Source: Thuidium tamariscinum
Taxonomy: Eukaryota; Streptophyta; Bryopsida; Hypnales; Thuidiaceae
NCBI GenBank assembly: GCA_947034885.2
Contig: OX344751.2
Location: 11,408,001 to 11,472,000 of the forward strand
Length of the DNA: 64,000 bases
Direction of reading: 5' to 3'
The translations under genes were made by a program, and so were the position numbers. The notes beneath the pieces were generated by a model, which saw only the letters and a program-made list of their open reading frames with translations, was not told the origin of the DNA and made no database searches. Shown here piece by piece: positions 44,150 through 56,499 of this stretch; position 1 is the stretch's first letter, and every line of letters starts with the position of its first letter.

Positions 44150-47149
44150 GTGAGCATAAGATCATATGAGTGACCCAATGTTAGCAACAAAAGTATGATC
44201 CACACATCATTCCTTATGGATATGCACACTTTCAAACACTGAAAACCAAATTCTTAATCTTCAAGAAGTACCAAATTAGACTGCAAACCTTCATAAGATT
44301 CACATACTAACTGTAGGGATAAGAACTGAAGAAAATTCGTTTAATTGTAACATTCCTTGGTGGATGCTGCAAAGAACCTCACCGACCAAATCAAGCAACC
44401 AACTTCTCCATCAGAATGACTTGCAAAGAATGGCAAGATGAACCATTTCATTTTGCTCTCCATATTCAAGGTTTTCCACACATCGTTGGTAAGTTAAAAA
44501 AGAAGAACAAAGTCTTTGAAAATCAGACTAAAAGACAATAGAAAAGCAACAGAAAATGGACTGAAACACAAGATTTCGTTTCCTGGTGAACCTGAGCTGA
44601 ACTAAAGCGCTACCACACTCAAGATTGACTTCCCCATCAAGGGGAGTAAATTTGTTATTCGAAGTCAAATGTCAAACCCTGATTCAATGAAGAGATAGGG
44701 ATCGATCGAACGAGTAACGCTGACAACAGGCGTTGGCAAGCCTTGACTGTTCAATCACGGATTTGAAGCACTGCAGACATGATCTAAACAATTTCGAGAA
44801 GGAGCAACCAATAAAGTCTGACAAGTGAGCCCATCCGAAAGCATCACCGTACCTGGAAACAAGAACATTCATGAATCCATTGCTCATTTCGGCAGGCAGG
44901 AGTAATCAGCTCCTGGATGTTTCACACATCATTTCTTCGAGATCTGCACGTCAAGAAATACACACCAGAAACCTTCATTCACAAGCTATTGAAGTGGACT
45001 GTAGAGCCAGAGAAGAAATAACCAGGCATCGCCCCTTAAGTAAGTCTGAGCAATAATTTCACATGCTGGTGCTTGCTGCACGAAGTCACACCACCCAATC
45101 AGGCAACCAACTGGTCAAGCAAAAGGACTAGCACAACATGACCCAAGGAATGACGACCTGAACCAGGGTAACCAAAAAACGAATCCTTGTACGTCTTCAG
45201 ATTCTAAACAGACTCTTTCAAAGTGTTATGAAGGGAACACGCGAATCAGAAACGCAATTCAAAAATGAAAAATCAACAAAAGATTCCGTTAGTCGGTAAT
45301 CCTGTTGCTACGAGATTTGCCAAGAGGCTCACAACCGGATCATATCCGTGGACATCAAAATGGCACAGGAGTACAATATTCCTCTGATTAGGGTTAAGAA
45401 TCCGCACCAGAGTGAACAGTAAGGAGCAGACACACAAAGGCGACTCCAGATAGACCTACACTAGTTCAAAACCCTAAGCATCAAACAGGGGCATTCAATA
45501 TATCCACAAATCCGTCGCAATGAAGTAAGCAGTAATAAACGGGACCTTCAAATCCCACCTTTAAACGCACAATCTCTGGATACCGACACGCTCAAACCGA
45601 CAAAAAGGTCGACAAAAACCTTAATGCAGGACAAACCCTCCCGCACTGAATTAAGCTCAAAACTGCACATGATTAGAGTCCCAACAGAACAAAATCTCTA
45701 AGCAACAAGTACAACAAGCTCAGAAATGCGACGGATATACAGTTTCCGGTAGAAGAACTAACCATCCAGTATCCAGAAAAGTGGACACCAACCACAAGTT
45801 CTGCAACAAATCTACATACGTACATTGGTCGACTAGAGAACTCGACACATGGTGGTACAGAGCCTGGAGACTAATTTCCAAGTGCAATACTGAAGATTCT
45901 TAAATGCGTACAAAAGTAGGTCACCTAGTCCTAATGAACAATGCAAGTGAAGCAAAGCAGTAGTATTGCAAGAAGAACTGATCATACCAAAACTAACATG
46001 AAATCAAGGCGGGTTCGAGGATAATCTTTCGCGCACCACGCACACCACTCAGCATCCAACAGCCATCAGGTCCGTCCGAGCACCAAAGAGAAACTCGACC
46101 CGACATACCACAGCACTCGAACAGAAGTCCACCATGCCATGGCTGCTTTCCCTCGCAGGAAACCCCAACTCACCCCAACTTCACAAGTCTCACCACGGAA
46201 TTTCTCTCTCTGTCTCCCTCGGACCCTCTGGTCTTTGCGATATCGAAAGCAGCAGATGTGGACGAGCTTGAATTCCGAAGACAAATAGAAGTTCTGGATC
46301 GGGCAAGCTTGACAAACACGGTCACTGCCGGTACGGACTTGTGCAGACTAAACCCAACTACCAGCGACTCAGTCTGCTCCAGAAGTTACTTTAAATCCGC
46401 TTTCGGCTCAGTGTTAGTCAGAGTCGTCACTGTTCCCATGCCCTCACTTTAACTCTGGAAGGACGGGCTGGTCTCCGTGGAAATCATAGTTTTTGAAACC
46501 GAGCCAATCATCTACCATAAAAGAAATTCAATTGTATTCATGGGAGACCTAACTATTGTTCATGACCTCCCCTTTTTGCACAAAATTTGGAAGATGAAAA
46601 ATTGCACTTTTATTTTATATGCAAGAATTCTTTGTCATCCATTGGACACTTAGTGTGGACAATGGGGTTCCAAGGTTAGCTTTTGTCTTTGAAGGATGGA
46701 CCTAGTGTCTGTGAAATCATCCATTTTGAAACAGTGAAAACATCCCTTCCATGCCCCGTCCAACCTCTCCACATCGCCTCCCTGTTAAAGGGGTCAGGCG
46801 TCAATCCCTACAAACAACGAACAAATACAACCACGCCCTGACAATCACTACTCAGTTAAACACCTCATGAAGATCAACAGACATCATGGACAGATAAAAC
46901 ATCGTCTACCGTAGAGACATAGAATTTTAAAAAAGCCTAGAATCAATTCCAAATGCATGAAACATTCTGCAAAATTAACATACGGAACCCATTCCATTGC
47001 CTTTCCAAATTTTTTACTCAGTGGTTTCCACTAAAAATTTAAAAAAAATTAGGAGACTACCTTTGAACCATGAGTATTGAATCTAGGAGGTATTTCATGG
47101 AAGCATCTTTGACTGGGATAGAACCTAAAAGTATATCATTTCTTACAAG
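44150..47149. other. Upstream region of the TIR-NB-LRR; no gene recognised
   Basis: GC content is more balanced than in the flanking deserts at 44,600-46,450. Good donor-like sites on the minus strand (TTTCCAGGTACGG near 44,851; GCTGTGGTATGTC near 46,110) suggest untranslated leader exons of the TNL, but no coding block is convincing. At 46,458 and 46,691 an imperfect ~42-bp direct repeat (GGAAGGACGGGC.. / GAAGGATGGACC..) brackets about 190 bp and may mark an old insertion. Confidence 0.4.
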
Positions 47150-48365
47150 TCACGAGTTAGGATCACTTGCATTGTAATTGGATGACTTTTCTAGAAAACG
47201 AGTTCCATTCCTTCCTTTCCTCCAGGATAATAATGCATACACCAATGGGAGGGCTATTACTATTAAAGAAGCTAAAATAATCTTTCTGATGCATAGCAAC
47301 CTTGAACGAGAAAAGCATCTTACCTCACTGGCACACGGCTTCGTTTTCTCGAGGGACGGCTTTACTTTATCCTCGTCGTCATCACCATTTGCATTTTTCC
47401 TTTGCCCCGAGTTCATAAGTGCCAAAGTAAGGAGACCGTGAAGTGCTGCAGGCAGACGCTCACATTCAGGCAAAGAAGATCCTTGGAAAATGAATCTCTT
47501 TTGAGAATCATCCACTCGTTTGATAGACTTGTAATCAGCGCATTTCTGATGCACCATCTCCTTCTCCAAAACTCTCTGTAAACCCAAGCACCTGCAATAC
47601 TTGCAGATTCGCGAGAGATCCTCCATGTCCTCAACTGCAACATCCAACCTGTCTGTGTAGAAATATTGAACCAAGCTGAAAAGTGCAGCATACGTAAGCT
47701 TTGGATTTGCTAAACGAATCCACTCAGCTGGGATATTCTGCTGAAGAATGGACTCCTGGCCGCAAGTGAAGCACGGTGAGCTCCCAGTGGCCTTCCCCTT
47801 CCACGTAAAACACAATGTCAGGCCCAAGACTATCCCCCATCTCTCTGTCACGATCGGCAGAATCTGTAGGAGAGCCCTCAAGGTACCTGTCCAAACGCCA
47901 AACGCTGAGTAAGGATTCGTTCCATTAGCATAGCAACATAAAAATGTTTTCAGTGAAATTCAACTATTTCAGAAACTTCCAATCATGCCACGGCCTCCTT
48001 TGATAGAGAGTCCACAAAACGTTTGACATGTAGAAGTGTGGATACCTGAAATTGGGACCAAAGCAAATGAAATGAGCGAGGGAGGGAATCAAGAGGGGGA
48101 GGCCGAGCCTTGAATGCCTTCAAAAGTCTGCGCATGGACAGATTCAAAAATGCATAGTGACACTAGTCACCATCAAACGTGTTTTCACTGCAAATGACCC
48201 TTTCTCCAACAATGTACGAGCTGCATCGAGATGCCCTGCCAAGCACGCGTAATACAGAGCTACCGAGTCCCAGTTGTCACGAGCATTGACGTTGATTCCT
48301 TCTTCCAGCAGGAGCTTCAAACGCTCAATGTCGCCTGCTCTGGACGCCTCGTATATATCTCCCAT
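47150..48365 (-). pseudogene. Ankyrin-BTB protein (ABTB1 / At2g04740-like), decayed
   Basis: Exon 1 (48,365 downward) encodes the ankyrin start [20 protein letters not shown] and [20 protein letters not shown] one-base shift after LLEKG breaks the frame, and the restored frame meets a TAG at 48,163-48,165 before [14 protein letters not shown]. The second block (47,880-47,150) needs at least two frame changes to read the BTB segment: one just before the GAHRASLAARSPFF part and one after it. It then runs cleanly through YAALFSLVQYFYTDRLDVAV and KRVDDSQKRFIFQGSSLPE. The C-terminus has a hydrophobic helix (IILASLIVIALPLVYALL) beyond a GAGGTAAGA donor-like site. BTB-ankyrin proteins of this type are thought to act as Cullin-3 adaptors. 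At least four lesions make this copy non-functional; the source gene must lie elsewhere. Confidence 0.8.
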
Positions 48366-48689
48366 AGGAATCTGGATTATTGTTGAATGATGGAGACATA
48401 AATGAAATTATCACATGACAAGATGACCCGTTGCAAAGTATGAATAGTGAAATCACTCTTGCAACATGCCAGTGGGATTTGTCTTTAGTGCCCCACAAGA
48501 AACCGCTGCAATGGATTTACCTACAATGAATTCCGTGAGGAACAGGACTCTTGGATTTGATTGTATGATTGTACCCAAATTAACTGGAAATAGAACAACA
48601 TCGACAATTCAATTGAAGCGAAAATTCAGTCTCGTCCACGACGCAGAGTGACATACCACTGAAGGAGCTGTGTATTTCTTCAACTGCAT
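48366..48689. other. Spacer between ankyrin-BTB pseudogene and duplicated block
   Basis: Ordinary unique sequence, presumably the old ankyrin-BTB promoter. No motif recognised. Confidence 0.4.
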
Positions 48690-49441
48690 AGTCTTTTGCG
48701 ACAGGTGGCCGGCAGTAAAGCAGCAGCAGGATGGATGTTCCATGCATGTCTTTCGGTTAGGATTGAAGAAGCAGAGTGGTTGATATTTGAAGCAATGGCA
48801 AACTTCGGTAAGCCATCCTATTTCATCGCTGGCCTACCATTTGCGCCACAATTCAATGATGAAATATTAATGCCGCTGTGTATCAGTGCTGTACATTTCT
48901 GAGTACCACTCAATGGTGTTGCCTCTGCTTGTGACCAATACATGATGTATTTGTCAACTGGGTTGAATCACAGTCTTATGGTTGTATGCCGTACAAAGAG
49001 GTCATCGATGGGTACTCTGTCCAAACGTTGCTGAAAGCATACTGCACGATCACTAAGCATTTTGGAGGCCACAAACTCCGCGCTTCTCTCCTGAGATATG
49101 TCTTAGCAACTTCTATACAACTTCAGTTCGACCCAATTGAAAAGCCTCCACATTATTTTACACTACCGTTGCACTTGAAGTTCGCTAATCACAAGCCTTC
49201 ATTGATATCACGCAGTTTGATTAGAAAAGCCTGCATTTGTACGATGCACTTAAGTAATCCTGGAGGGAGAAACTTCATGACTACAACCACCAGTTGGATC
49301 TTGAGAAATTAGCAGCCGTGAAACTTAAACCATTAAACAATTTCATGAAACTGAGGCTGGAGTGTGCCGGAAATCGTCGCCAGCAGTTTCTCCAGTGAAG
49401 GTTTGGAAATGGACTTGTAAGTTGATTTCCAAAGGCATGCA

Positions 49442-52400
49442 TCAGAAATCCCAGTCTGCCTCCGCTTTCGCTTCTTCCTCGAAGTTAACTTTTGCCAATC
49501 CATTCGTGACATCTTCCGGGACACTCTGATTGTTGAAATTCCTTTCCGGAGAAGAAACGCCAATTTCGTGATCCGCAACTGGCAAGGCCGAGCCGTCTTC
49601 TGCAAGCCGCAGTGCAAGCAGCTTCTGTTTCATTACTCTGATGGCATCCAGGAAGATCTTGGCAGCTGGGAGAGCTCCTGAGGACTCCACAGAGAAGATG
49701 AAACTGTCATCTCTCGCTTGGATGTCGAGCAACTCCGACGTCCCCGAATCTTCGGCATTTCGTAACAGCTCCTCACTGGGGAAAGCACCCGGGCTCACCA
49801 CCTCCACCTGCAAAAAATACAACGAAGCCACAAAGGCAATTCTCCTTGAGGTCGTGAAAATGGCTGCAAAGACTTGCTCCTCTATATGTACAGCAGTTAA
49901 AATCGAGATCTGTCGTAGCTTTGGAACGAGGAACCACTCGACTGTGCACTTCACTTGGGGAATTTTCCAATTGCCAATCCACAGAAATACCCCCTCAAAT
50001 GGCATTGAAAACCTTCCGAAGTGGGCACTGAGAACACACTTGGAAAATGGCATTGAAACCCCAGGTGAGACTCAGAAATGGTTTTCATTACCCCCTACAT
50101 GACATTGGAAAATTCAGAAAACAATTCATTTCAAGCAGAACTCCGTCTGGGAATATGATGGGCAAGCATATGATCGACAGAGGAGCCCGAGAATGGACCT
50201 TCTGAGTGTCGGGATCCAGTTTGAAGACTTTGGTGGGGGCGAGGCCCTGCGTGATGTTGAGACTGGAGTCCACCCAAGCCTGCTTCTCATGGAGCGTCAG
50301 TTCTTCCATTTTCGCGTCGTCGATGAAAATTTCTGGTTCGGGGTGGAACGTGACTGTGGCCACTGGCGACCACTTGGCGTGCAAGCTGCCCACGCCTTTC
50401 CTGGCGACGGCGCGCACGGCTATCTCCTGCCCCTTGAGCATCTTAGTGATGGCAATTCCTCTGCTCATCACAAACCAGCACCAGCTCCGTACGTGGAGTC
50501 AGTCAATCGTTCGAAGGTCAGCAGAATTGTGGGGTGAGACCTGAAGGAATTCCATGGGCGTTGAAAGAGAATGTGAGTAAATGTGCTACTGACCAATCAC
50601 GAGTCAGAAACTTTGAGGAGTCAAACTAGCTGGTTACCTTAGTACGTAGAACATGACCAATTTCCCACGAGCGGAGTTACACTCGTCACCAAAGAAATGG
50701 CAAACAGTAGGAGAGATGATGCACAACTTGATGTTCGATCTGGTGGAATGTATAATGCCCCTGGGAAACGTGTTTCCGCATTGAAGCTTTGAATGTGAAC
50801 TCCCGAACAGCTAACAAAAGGACAATCATAGGAGCAATTAGCTCACCTCGAAGGAGCATTAGAGAAAATATGGACTCTGTGGAGGGTCATCAGACTTTGA
50901 CAAACCAGTCTATTACTGCACCTGTACTGCACCTCTACTAAGCTACTGAAAGGATGAAATTACTGACAAAAATGCCTTTCAGCTTGTGTGAATATCTTAA
51001 GCATCTTTCTTTTTTAATTCTAAACCTGTCAGGGAGAGATGACAGTCCACCTGGAAGCTGCAACTTAAATTTTTTTTGTATTTCCTTTATGATTAAATGC
51101 TCTGACAACACCAAAACTGACATGAACGTCAATAGGGAAAAAAAACTGTCGAAATGAAAATAAATCTTTGCGATGGGTCTCTCCGGCAGCGCTTAGCGGC
51201 CCTCCGGAGAGTCCATATTTTCTCTAATGCAAGGTCTTGTCCCAGCCCTGCCAAGTCCACATCGAAGTCCACTGGAACCACGCTCTCATCCGATGATTTC
51301 AAGTCACGGCTGGTGACCACCAGCTCTCCGTCCGAAGTCGACGTCACGTTTAAGGTGAGCTCCACAGAGCATTGCTGACAACTGCACAAGAAAAGTCTAT
51401 TAAACCATCCCATCTACAGAAGTTGCGGAAATATGCACATTTGGCTATCAATCCTACACAACTACATCATGCACAGCTACCTTAAGATGCAGCTGCCTTG
51501 CTTGGCACAGGTGAAATTCAATGCGAGTCTTCCGAGAATTTTTCTTTTCGGTAGAGATGAGAAACCTTTGAGATTTACAATTACATGCACTCGTAACCTC
51601 GGAGTTCAGCCAGCAAGTTGTACACTTGTAACCAAAGCCTTCTTGAAAAAGTTTGGAAAAGTTTGGTTTTCAAGAAAGGCGAGAAACCTTAGAGAGTTAT
51701 GGATACTTGCAAACCTAGCTATCAATTCTGAGCCACATCCAGATGCATTTCCTAAACATGCAACAAGGTAACTTTGCACAAGTCATCACCAAAGTTTTTT
51801 AATAGACTGATTCAAAAGTTACATGTATGAGAAACCTTCAGAGAGTTACAAAAACCTGCCCACATGCTGTTCCATAACCAGATGCATTGTTACCTGAACA
51901 TGGCTCTACCTAAGTGTCTTAATTATCACAAGTCACCATCAAAGCCATGACTTCACAGAAGTTCTGGTTTTTCCAAAGAGATGAAAATTTTCAGAGAGTT
52001 ACGAGAAACTTGCACACATGGCTATGCATTCTCCATAACCGGATGCATTGTTACCTGAACACGGAGCTACCTATCCTAATTTGCGCACGTCACTGTAGTC
52101 AAAGCCATGATCTCACAGAAGTCCTGTTTTTGCAAAAAGATTAAACATTTTTCAGAGATATCAGGACGATTGCTGCAAGCTAAGTGGACGAACCTGGTTT
52201 CGCTTTCGCAGGGACAGTCTTCTGGTAAGAGCATGGCCATGGCCCCCTGGCTGGAGAGAGGGATCAGACCCAATCGATGAGCAATGAACTCGTCCTGCAG
52301 CACGGACGAATTCGCCGTGATCTCCACCAAGTCGATAGCCACCGTCGGCACTTCCACCATCATGATCCTCCGCAGGGAGTTGGCCATGCTCACGTCCGTG

Positions 52401-52447
52401 TCCCAAAGCTTGAAGCGCAACGCGTACTTGCTGCTCGTCGTCTCCAT
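49442..52447 (-). pseudogene. RPB3-like second copy, disrupted
   Basis: Exon homologues on the minus strand: 52447-52194, 51381-51229 plus 50857-50847 (split), 50460-50199 and 49807-49442. Exons 3 and 4 are open and nearly identical to the intact copy ([27 protein letters not shown]). Two lesions matter. First, a deletion corresponding to about 15,199-15,442 of copy A removes the start codon and N-terminal extension. The frame upstream runs into a TGA, so the first usable Met is the one in [14 protein letters not shown], after the FRRFPKV strand. Second, a TIR element (50,858-51,228) splits exon 2 eleven bases before its GTGAGC donor, and reading into it soon reaches a stop. Splicing out of the element seems unlikely. 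It is most likely a pseudogene that could still make a chimeric RNA. Confidence 0.87.
50858..51228. mobile_element. 371-bp TIR element in RPB3-copy exon 2
   Basis: Termini ATTAGAGAAAATATGGACTC and its exact complement, with imperfect pairing to about 31 bp (GGAGGG). Comparison with the intact copy gives the empty site GGAGCAAGG. The filled site duplicates GC (or GCA if the left end is set one base later). The superfamily is uncertain. No transposase. Confidence 0.82.
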
Positions 52448-52750
52448 CAGTGACACTTTCGGAAACCTGCGGAAGGAAATTCCACCAAGTAGTGCATCCT
52501 GACTGGGAAGAAGAGGAAGATGAATGCTACTGAACTCTCAAACGAAGTCTGTATTTTTAGATCATTCAGCGTGTTACGTTACGGAGATTTGATGGTTTGG
52601 GGTGAAATGACAGGCACTCTAGTCCAGAAGAGCTAAGCTTCGTGAACTCTCTTGGCAGCTCTTGGTTTAGACTCCCAGTGGTATAGAGCCCCAATGATTT
52701 GGAGTCCCCCATTTCCAAACAATTCAAACCTTTTTCAAAACATGGGATTT

Positions 52751-54773
52751 GAGGCTCTTAGAAACTAATTCAATTTTTGGAATTTGGGACTCTTAGAAAC
52801 TAATTCAATTTTTCTATCCTCTTTTCCAAATTTTTTCCCTTAATTCTATCACCAAAAAAAACTCTCTTAATATTAAGAGACACCCTTTTGGAATTTTGGA
52901 CTCTTAGAACTCTTTCTTTTTTAAAATTTTCTAAAAAATATTTTCAATTTTTTTGGAACTCTATTACCATTTGAAATCCCACTCAACACCTAAAATCCCC
53001 TTAGAAATACTAGAGTTGGTACCTTCAAAATTTATTTATTTTAATTATTAAGTTGTTTATTATTATTTTTTGCAACTTTGGTACCCCAAGAACCGCCTTT
53101 TGGTATGGCAAAAATCTTTAGTTGGAGATGTTGGATTTAGATTTCTCACACTTTTTATTTAATTTTAGAAATTTTAAGAGAAAATTTTAACTCCATTACC
53201 TCTTAAAGAAAACCCTCTCAATACCAAGAAGCCCTTAGAAGATTTAGGATATAGGATTGTTTGAAAAGAAGAACAATTTAATATTATTTTATTTTATTGC
53301 AACATAATCACCTTCAAAAACCTTTCTCGATATTAAGAAATTCATTCAAAGGCTCGAATTTGGAACTTATATATACATAGGCCCACTCCATCACTTCTAA
53401 AAACTCTTCTATATTTTGAGAGTCTTTTTTGGTGGAATACAAGTTTAACCCCTCAAGTTCCATTGAATTTTTTGTTTTTTTGTTTTGTCTGCCTCCATCA
53501 CCTCCTACAACCTCTTTTAGGTTTTGATAGTCTTCTCCATAGGATACAGGGCTTTATCCCTCAAGTTCCAACATCTTTTTGACAATGAAGGTTTTCAAAG
53601 AATTATACCTTTTTGATGTTTTTTTGTATATAGATATGTATAGTTTTTTAATTTTAATTGTGAAAAAGGTAAAGACTACTTTGCCTTGTGTGTATAATTT
53701 AATTGTAGAAAATTATGACGATCAAATTTTTAGATTTAAACAATAAAATTCTTAAAACATCTTCAAAAAATTTAGAATCATTCTAATTATTTTGTGTTCT
53801 TAATTACAATAAATAGAACTTTGTAATTTTTAAATTCCTAAACTAAGATTTTTAAAACAAGTTTACAAATTTTGTTTGTTTTTTATTTGTATAGAACAAA
53901 ATGTAGACTAGTGTCTAAGAAAATATTTCTTTTAATCTCTTGTACTCCTTTCATTGGAAAAACATTCTATTTTCTTCATTTTTCTATTAGACTACATTTT
54001 CTAAATAAATTTTTAAACACTTTCCATATTAAAATTTTCAAAATTGTAAAGTGCAAGAAGTATGTAAACTTGTTAGTTTACATGATTTTAATTTCAAAAT
54101 ATTGAAATTTGTTTCACCTTCCCAAGAATTTTCCATTGAAAATTTGAAGAAGAATCAATATATCCCCTTGGTCCTCAACGGGTCAATATTCTCTAGACTT
54201 TTTTGTATTTAGAATTATCTTTTCATATTCCACTATTCACCTATTTGTCATACTTTATTGTGCAACCTTATGATAGAAAGCAATGACCATTTGATTACAA
54301 TCATGCTTTTGATCATTTTTGTTGTTTAAATTTAGAAAACTCATGAATCAATTTAATACTAAAAGTGGTGATTGTAAGTAATTAGTAATTAGAGTAATTT
54401 GGATTTTAAATAGCTTTGAACTTGTGAATTTTATGGCTTGGTTATTTCAATAACTTAACAACTCTTAGAAGTTATTTGGTCTAGTTGGTGGATAATATGA
54501 AAACAGAAATTTGGATATGGTAAAATGTTAGACATACTTTTTAATTCCTAAACTGTATAATTTGATTATGTTTTCACTAAAACACTATAAAACTACCATT
54601 TCTAGTAGATGATCCAAATTTTTGAAAAAAACATTTTTAACCACATATAATCATAGGATCTTGTAGTATATTGATCCGAAAAGATGTGAAAAAAATTTCA
54701 GAAATTTTCATAGTATAAATTGCAAGATATTTGCATTTAAATTAATATAAATCCATTATTTGTCTTAGGAGGG
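52751..54773. other. AT-rich intergenic with degenerate short repeats
   Basis: A 35-bp tandem pair containing CTCTTAGAAACTAATTCAAT lies at about 52,755-52,820. Looser CTCTTAATATTAAGAGA/GGACTCTTAGAA words continue to 53,250. No gene is recognised. Confidence 0.45.
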
Positions 54774-55000
54774 TTGTTAGTATGTAAGCATAGAAGTGTA
54801 AGCTTATAAGCCTCAAAGATCATGCACCTATAATATAGGTGCTTATATCATAAAAACCTTCTATAATAAGAGTATATTTATACTATAGGTACCTATATCA
54901 TAGGTATTTTTATTATAAACACCTTCAAAGGTGGTAGTATATTTACTTATATACATATTAGAAGCTCACATGCTTGCATGTTCATGCTCACATACTAGCA
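54774..55000. mobile_element. AT-palindrome MITE family, copy 2
   Basis: Reverse orientation relative to copy 1. The right end, reverse-complemented, is GCTAGTATGTGAGCATGAAC and the left end is TTGTTAGTATGTAAGCATAG. The inside has ACCTATAATATAGGTGC and ATAGGTACCTATATCATAGG palindromes. Confidence 0.7.
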
Positions 55001-55449
55001 TCATTGTTTCTCTTAGTAAAAAATGAGCAGTTCTACTTCATAAAGTCACAATAGTATAAAAATGTCCTAAATGGTGGTTATCCCCTAGATTCATACTTAA
55101 AGGCAAGGTAGCTTCTTACATGATAAACAGATTTTTGATAAACAGATTGATTTTAAAATAGGATTTTATTTTGGAATTTATATTTAGGAAAAAAAATAGG
55201 ATTGTAATATCATTCATAGTGTCTATATTATAGCATCAAGAATTGGACTATGACCAATTGACAGTAGGTGCATTTTTTGGAGTTTATTTTTTATTAAACC
55301 AATCCTAAGCGATGCAATAACCAAAACACTATACAATTGACCTTAGTCACCTAAAAATTAGATTTAAACCCTAAGCACTCAAACAAATGTTTTTTGGTTA
55401 CTGCCTAACTTTGGACAAAAATTTTGGGTAGAAAAAAACTTTTTTTTAC
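55001..55449. other. AT-rich intergenic, nothing recognised
   Basis: No coding frame, repeat pair or RNA gene recognised. Confidence 0.45.
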
Positions 55450-56180
55450 AGGGTGATTGCAAGAAACACTTGTCCTATTTTTTGTCCCCTTGACCTCCAA
55501 CAGGTAGTTTTTTGCTCATAACTTTTGCATAGTTTTCCCTATCAACTTGAAATTTGGAATGAAGGTGAACACAAAAGTTTTATATGTTGTGTAATTTTTT
55601 CAATTTTTTAAAAATTATTTTACTATTTTTAAACTGCCCCCGATTGGCTATCTACCTTGGCCATTTTGGGGGTTTTTTAGTCCTATTTTTGACCCAAAAA
55701 TGCAAATTTTGAGCTGAAAATTGGCATGCTTAGATATATAGTGTAGTTACACAATCCCTAAAAAGGATTTTTGAAAATTTTAAGCTGTCCAACTTCCACA
55801 TGTCGTCAAAGTGGCTAACTTTGTGCAAGTGTAGAGAATAGAATTTATTTTTTACAAAGATGAAATTTGTTGGAAAAGAAATACCTTTACTTGAAGAAAA
55901 AAATACTTTTTTATTTTCATTTTTTGAATTTTTTTACTATTTTTACCAAATTAGTGAAAAAAGAGCTATTTTCATTGTATTTTCCATTGTCTATAACATT
56001 TAGAGAAAAAATTTCTTAGGTCTGAATTTCAAGAGACATAATATTCACATTGCTCTTCAAATTATCCATATTTTTTTCAATTTAAAAAAAAATTATTTCA
56101 AAGGGTCACAGGACTCACAGGACTCATTGGTTTTGAGCCATTTTGAGCCAAAACCGGTAAGTGTTTCTTGCAACTACCCT
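55450..56180. mobile_element. ~730-bp TIR element
   Basis: The left end AGGGTGATTGCAAGAAACAC and the reverse-complemented right end AGGGTAGTTGCAAGAAACAC are 22-bp near-perfect inverted repeats continuing into TT. TACA occurs on both outer flanks if the ends are set one base inward. The body is AT-rich and non-coding. Superfamily uncertain. Confidence 0.7.
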
Positions 56181-56499
56181 ACATTTTTTTTCAGTTTAAA
56201 AAAAATTGGTTTGCCTTTCAACATTTATTTTCAAAACTAAGATTGGTATGGTCAAATAAAAATTATAAGAGAAAATAGCACAAAGTGATTAGAATTGCCT
56301 AGTATTGAAAAACTTACTATTTGTAAAAGTGTTGATGCTCTCATTTCCAAATCTTTTACATGTTTTCACAAATCAATAGAAACCACAATTTTGAACAATC
56401 AAAAGGATTTCATGTACTAAATATAGAAATTGTACTTTTGATAAATTTTTAAAGTTATATCTTCAAAATTCATTTGAAGAGAATTTAAAAATAATTTTA

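Larger units (their letters stand above)
48690..52750. repeat. Segmental duplication, copy B (RPB3 block)
   Basis: Direct repeat of 11,555-15,690. Similarity starts at GACAGGTGGCCGGCAG and ends near CAAACCTTTTTCAAAACATG. Copy B lacks the 45-bp tandem duplication and about 150 bp of intron 2. It has lost about 240 bp around the first-exon start and has gained a 371-bp TIR element. Confidence 0.92.

Noticed and set aside
46005..46030. Possible tRNA B-box (GCGGGTTCGAGGATAA)
   Set aside because: No matching A-box or acceptor stem upstream; the B-box lacks the required CC.
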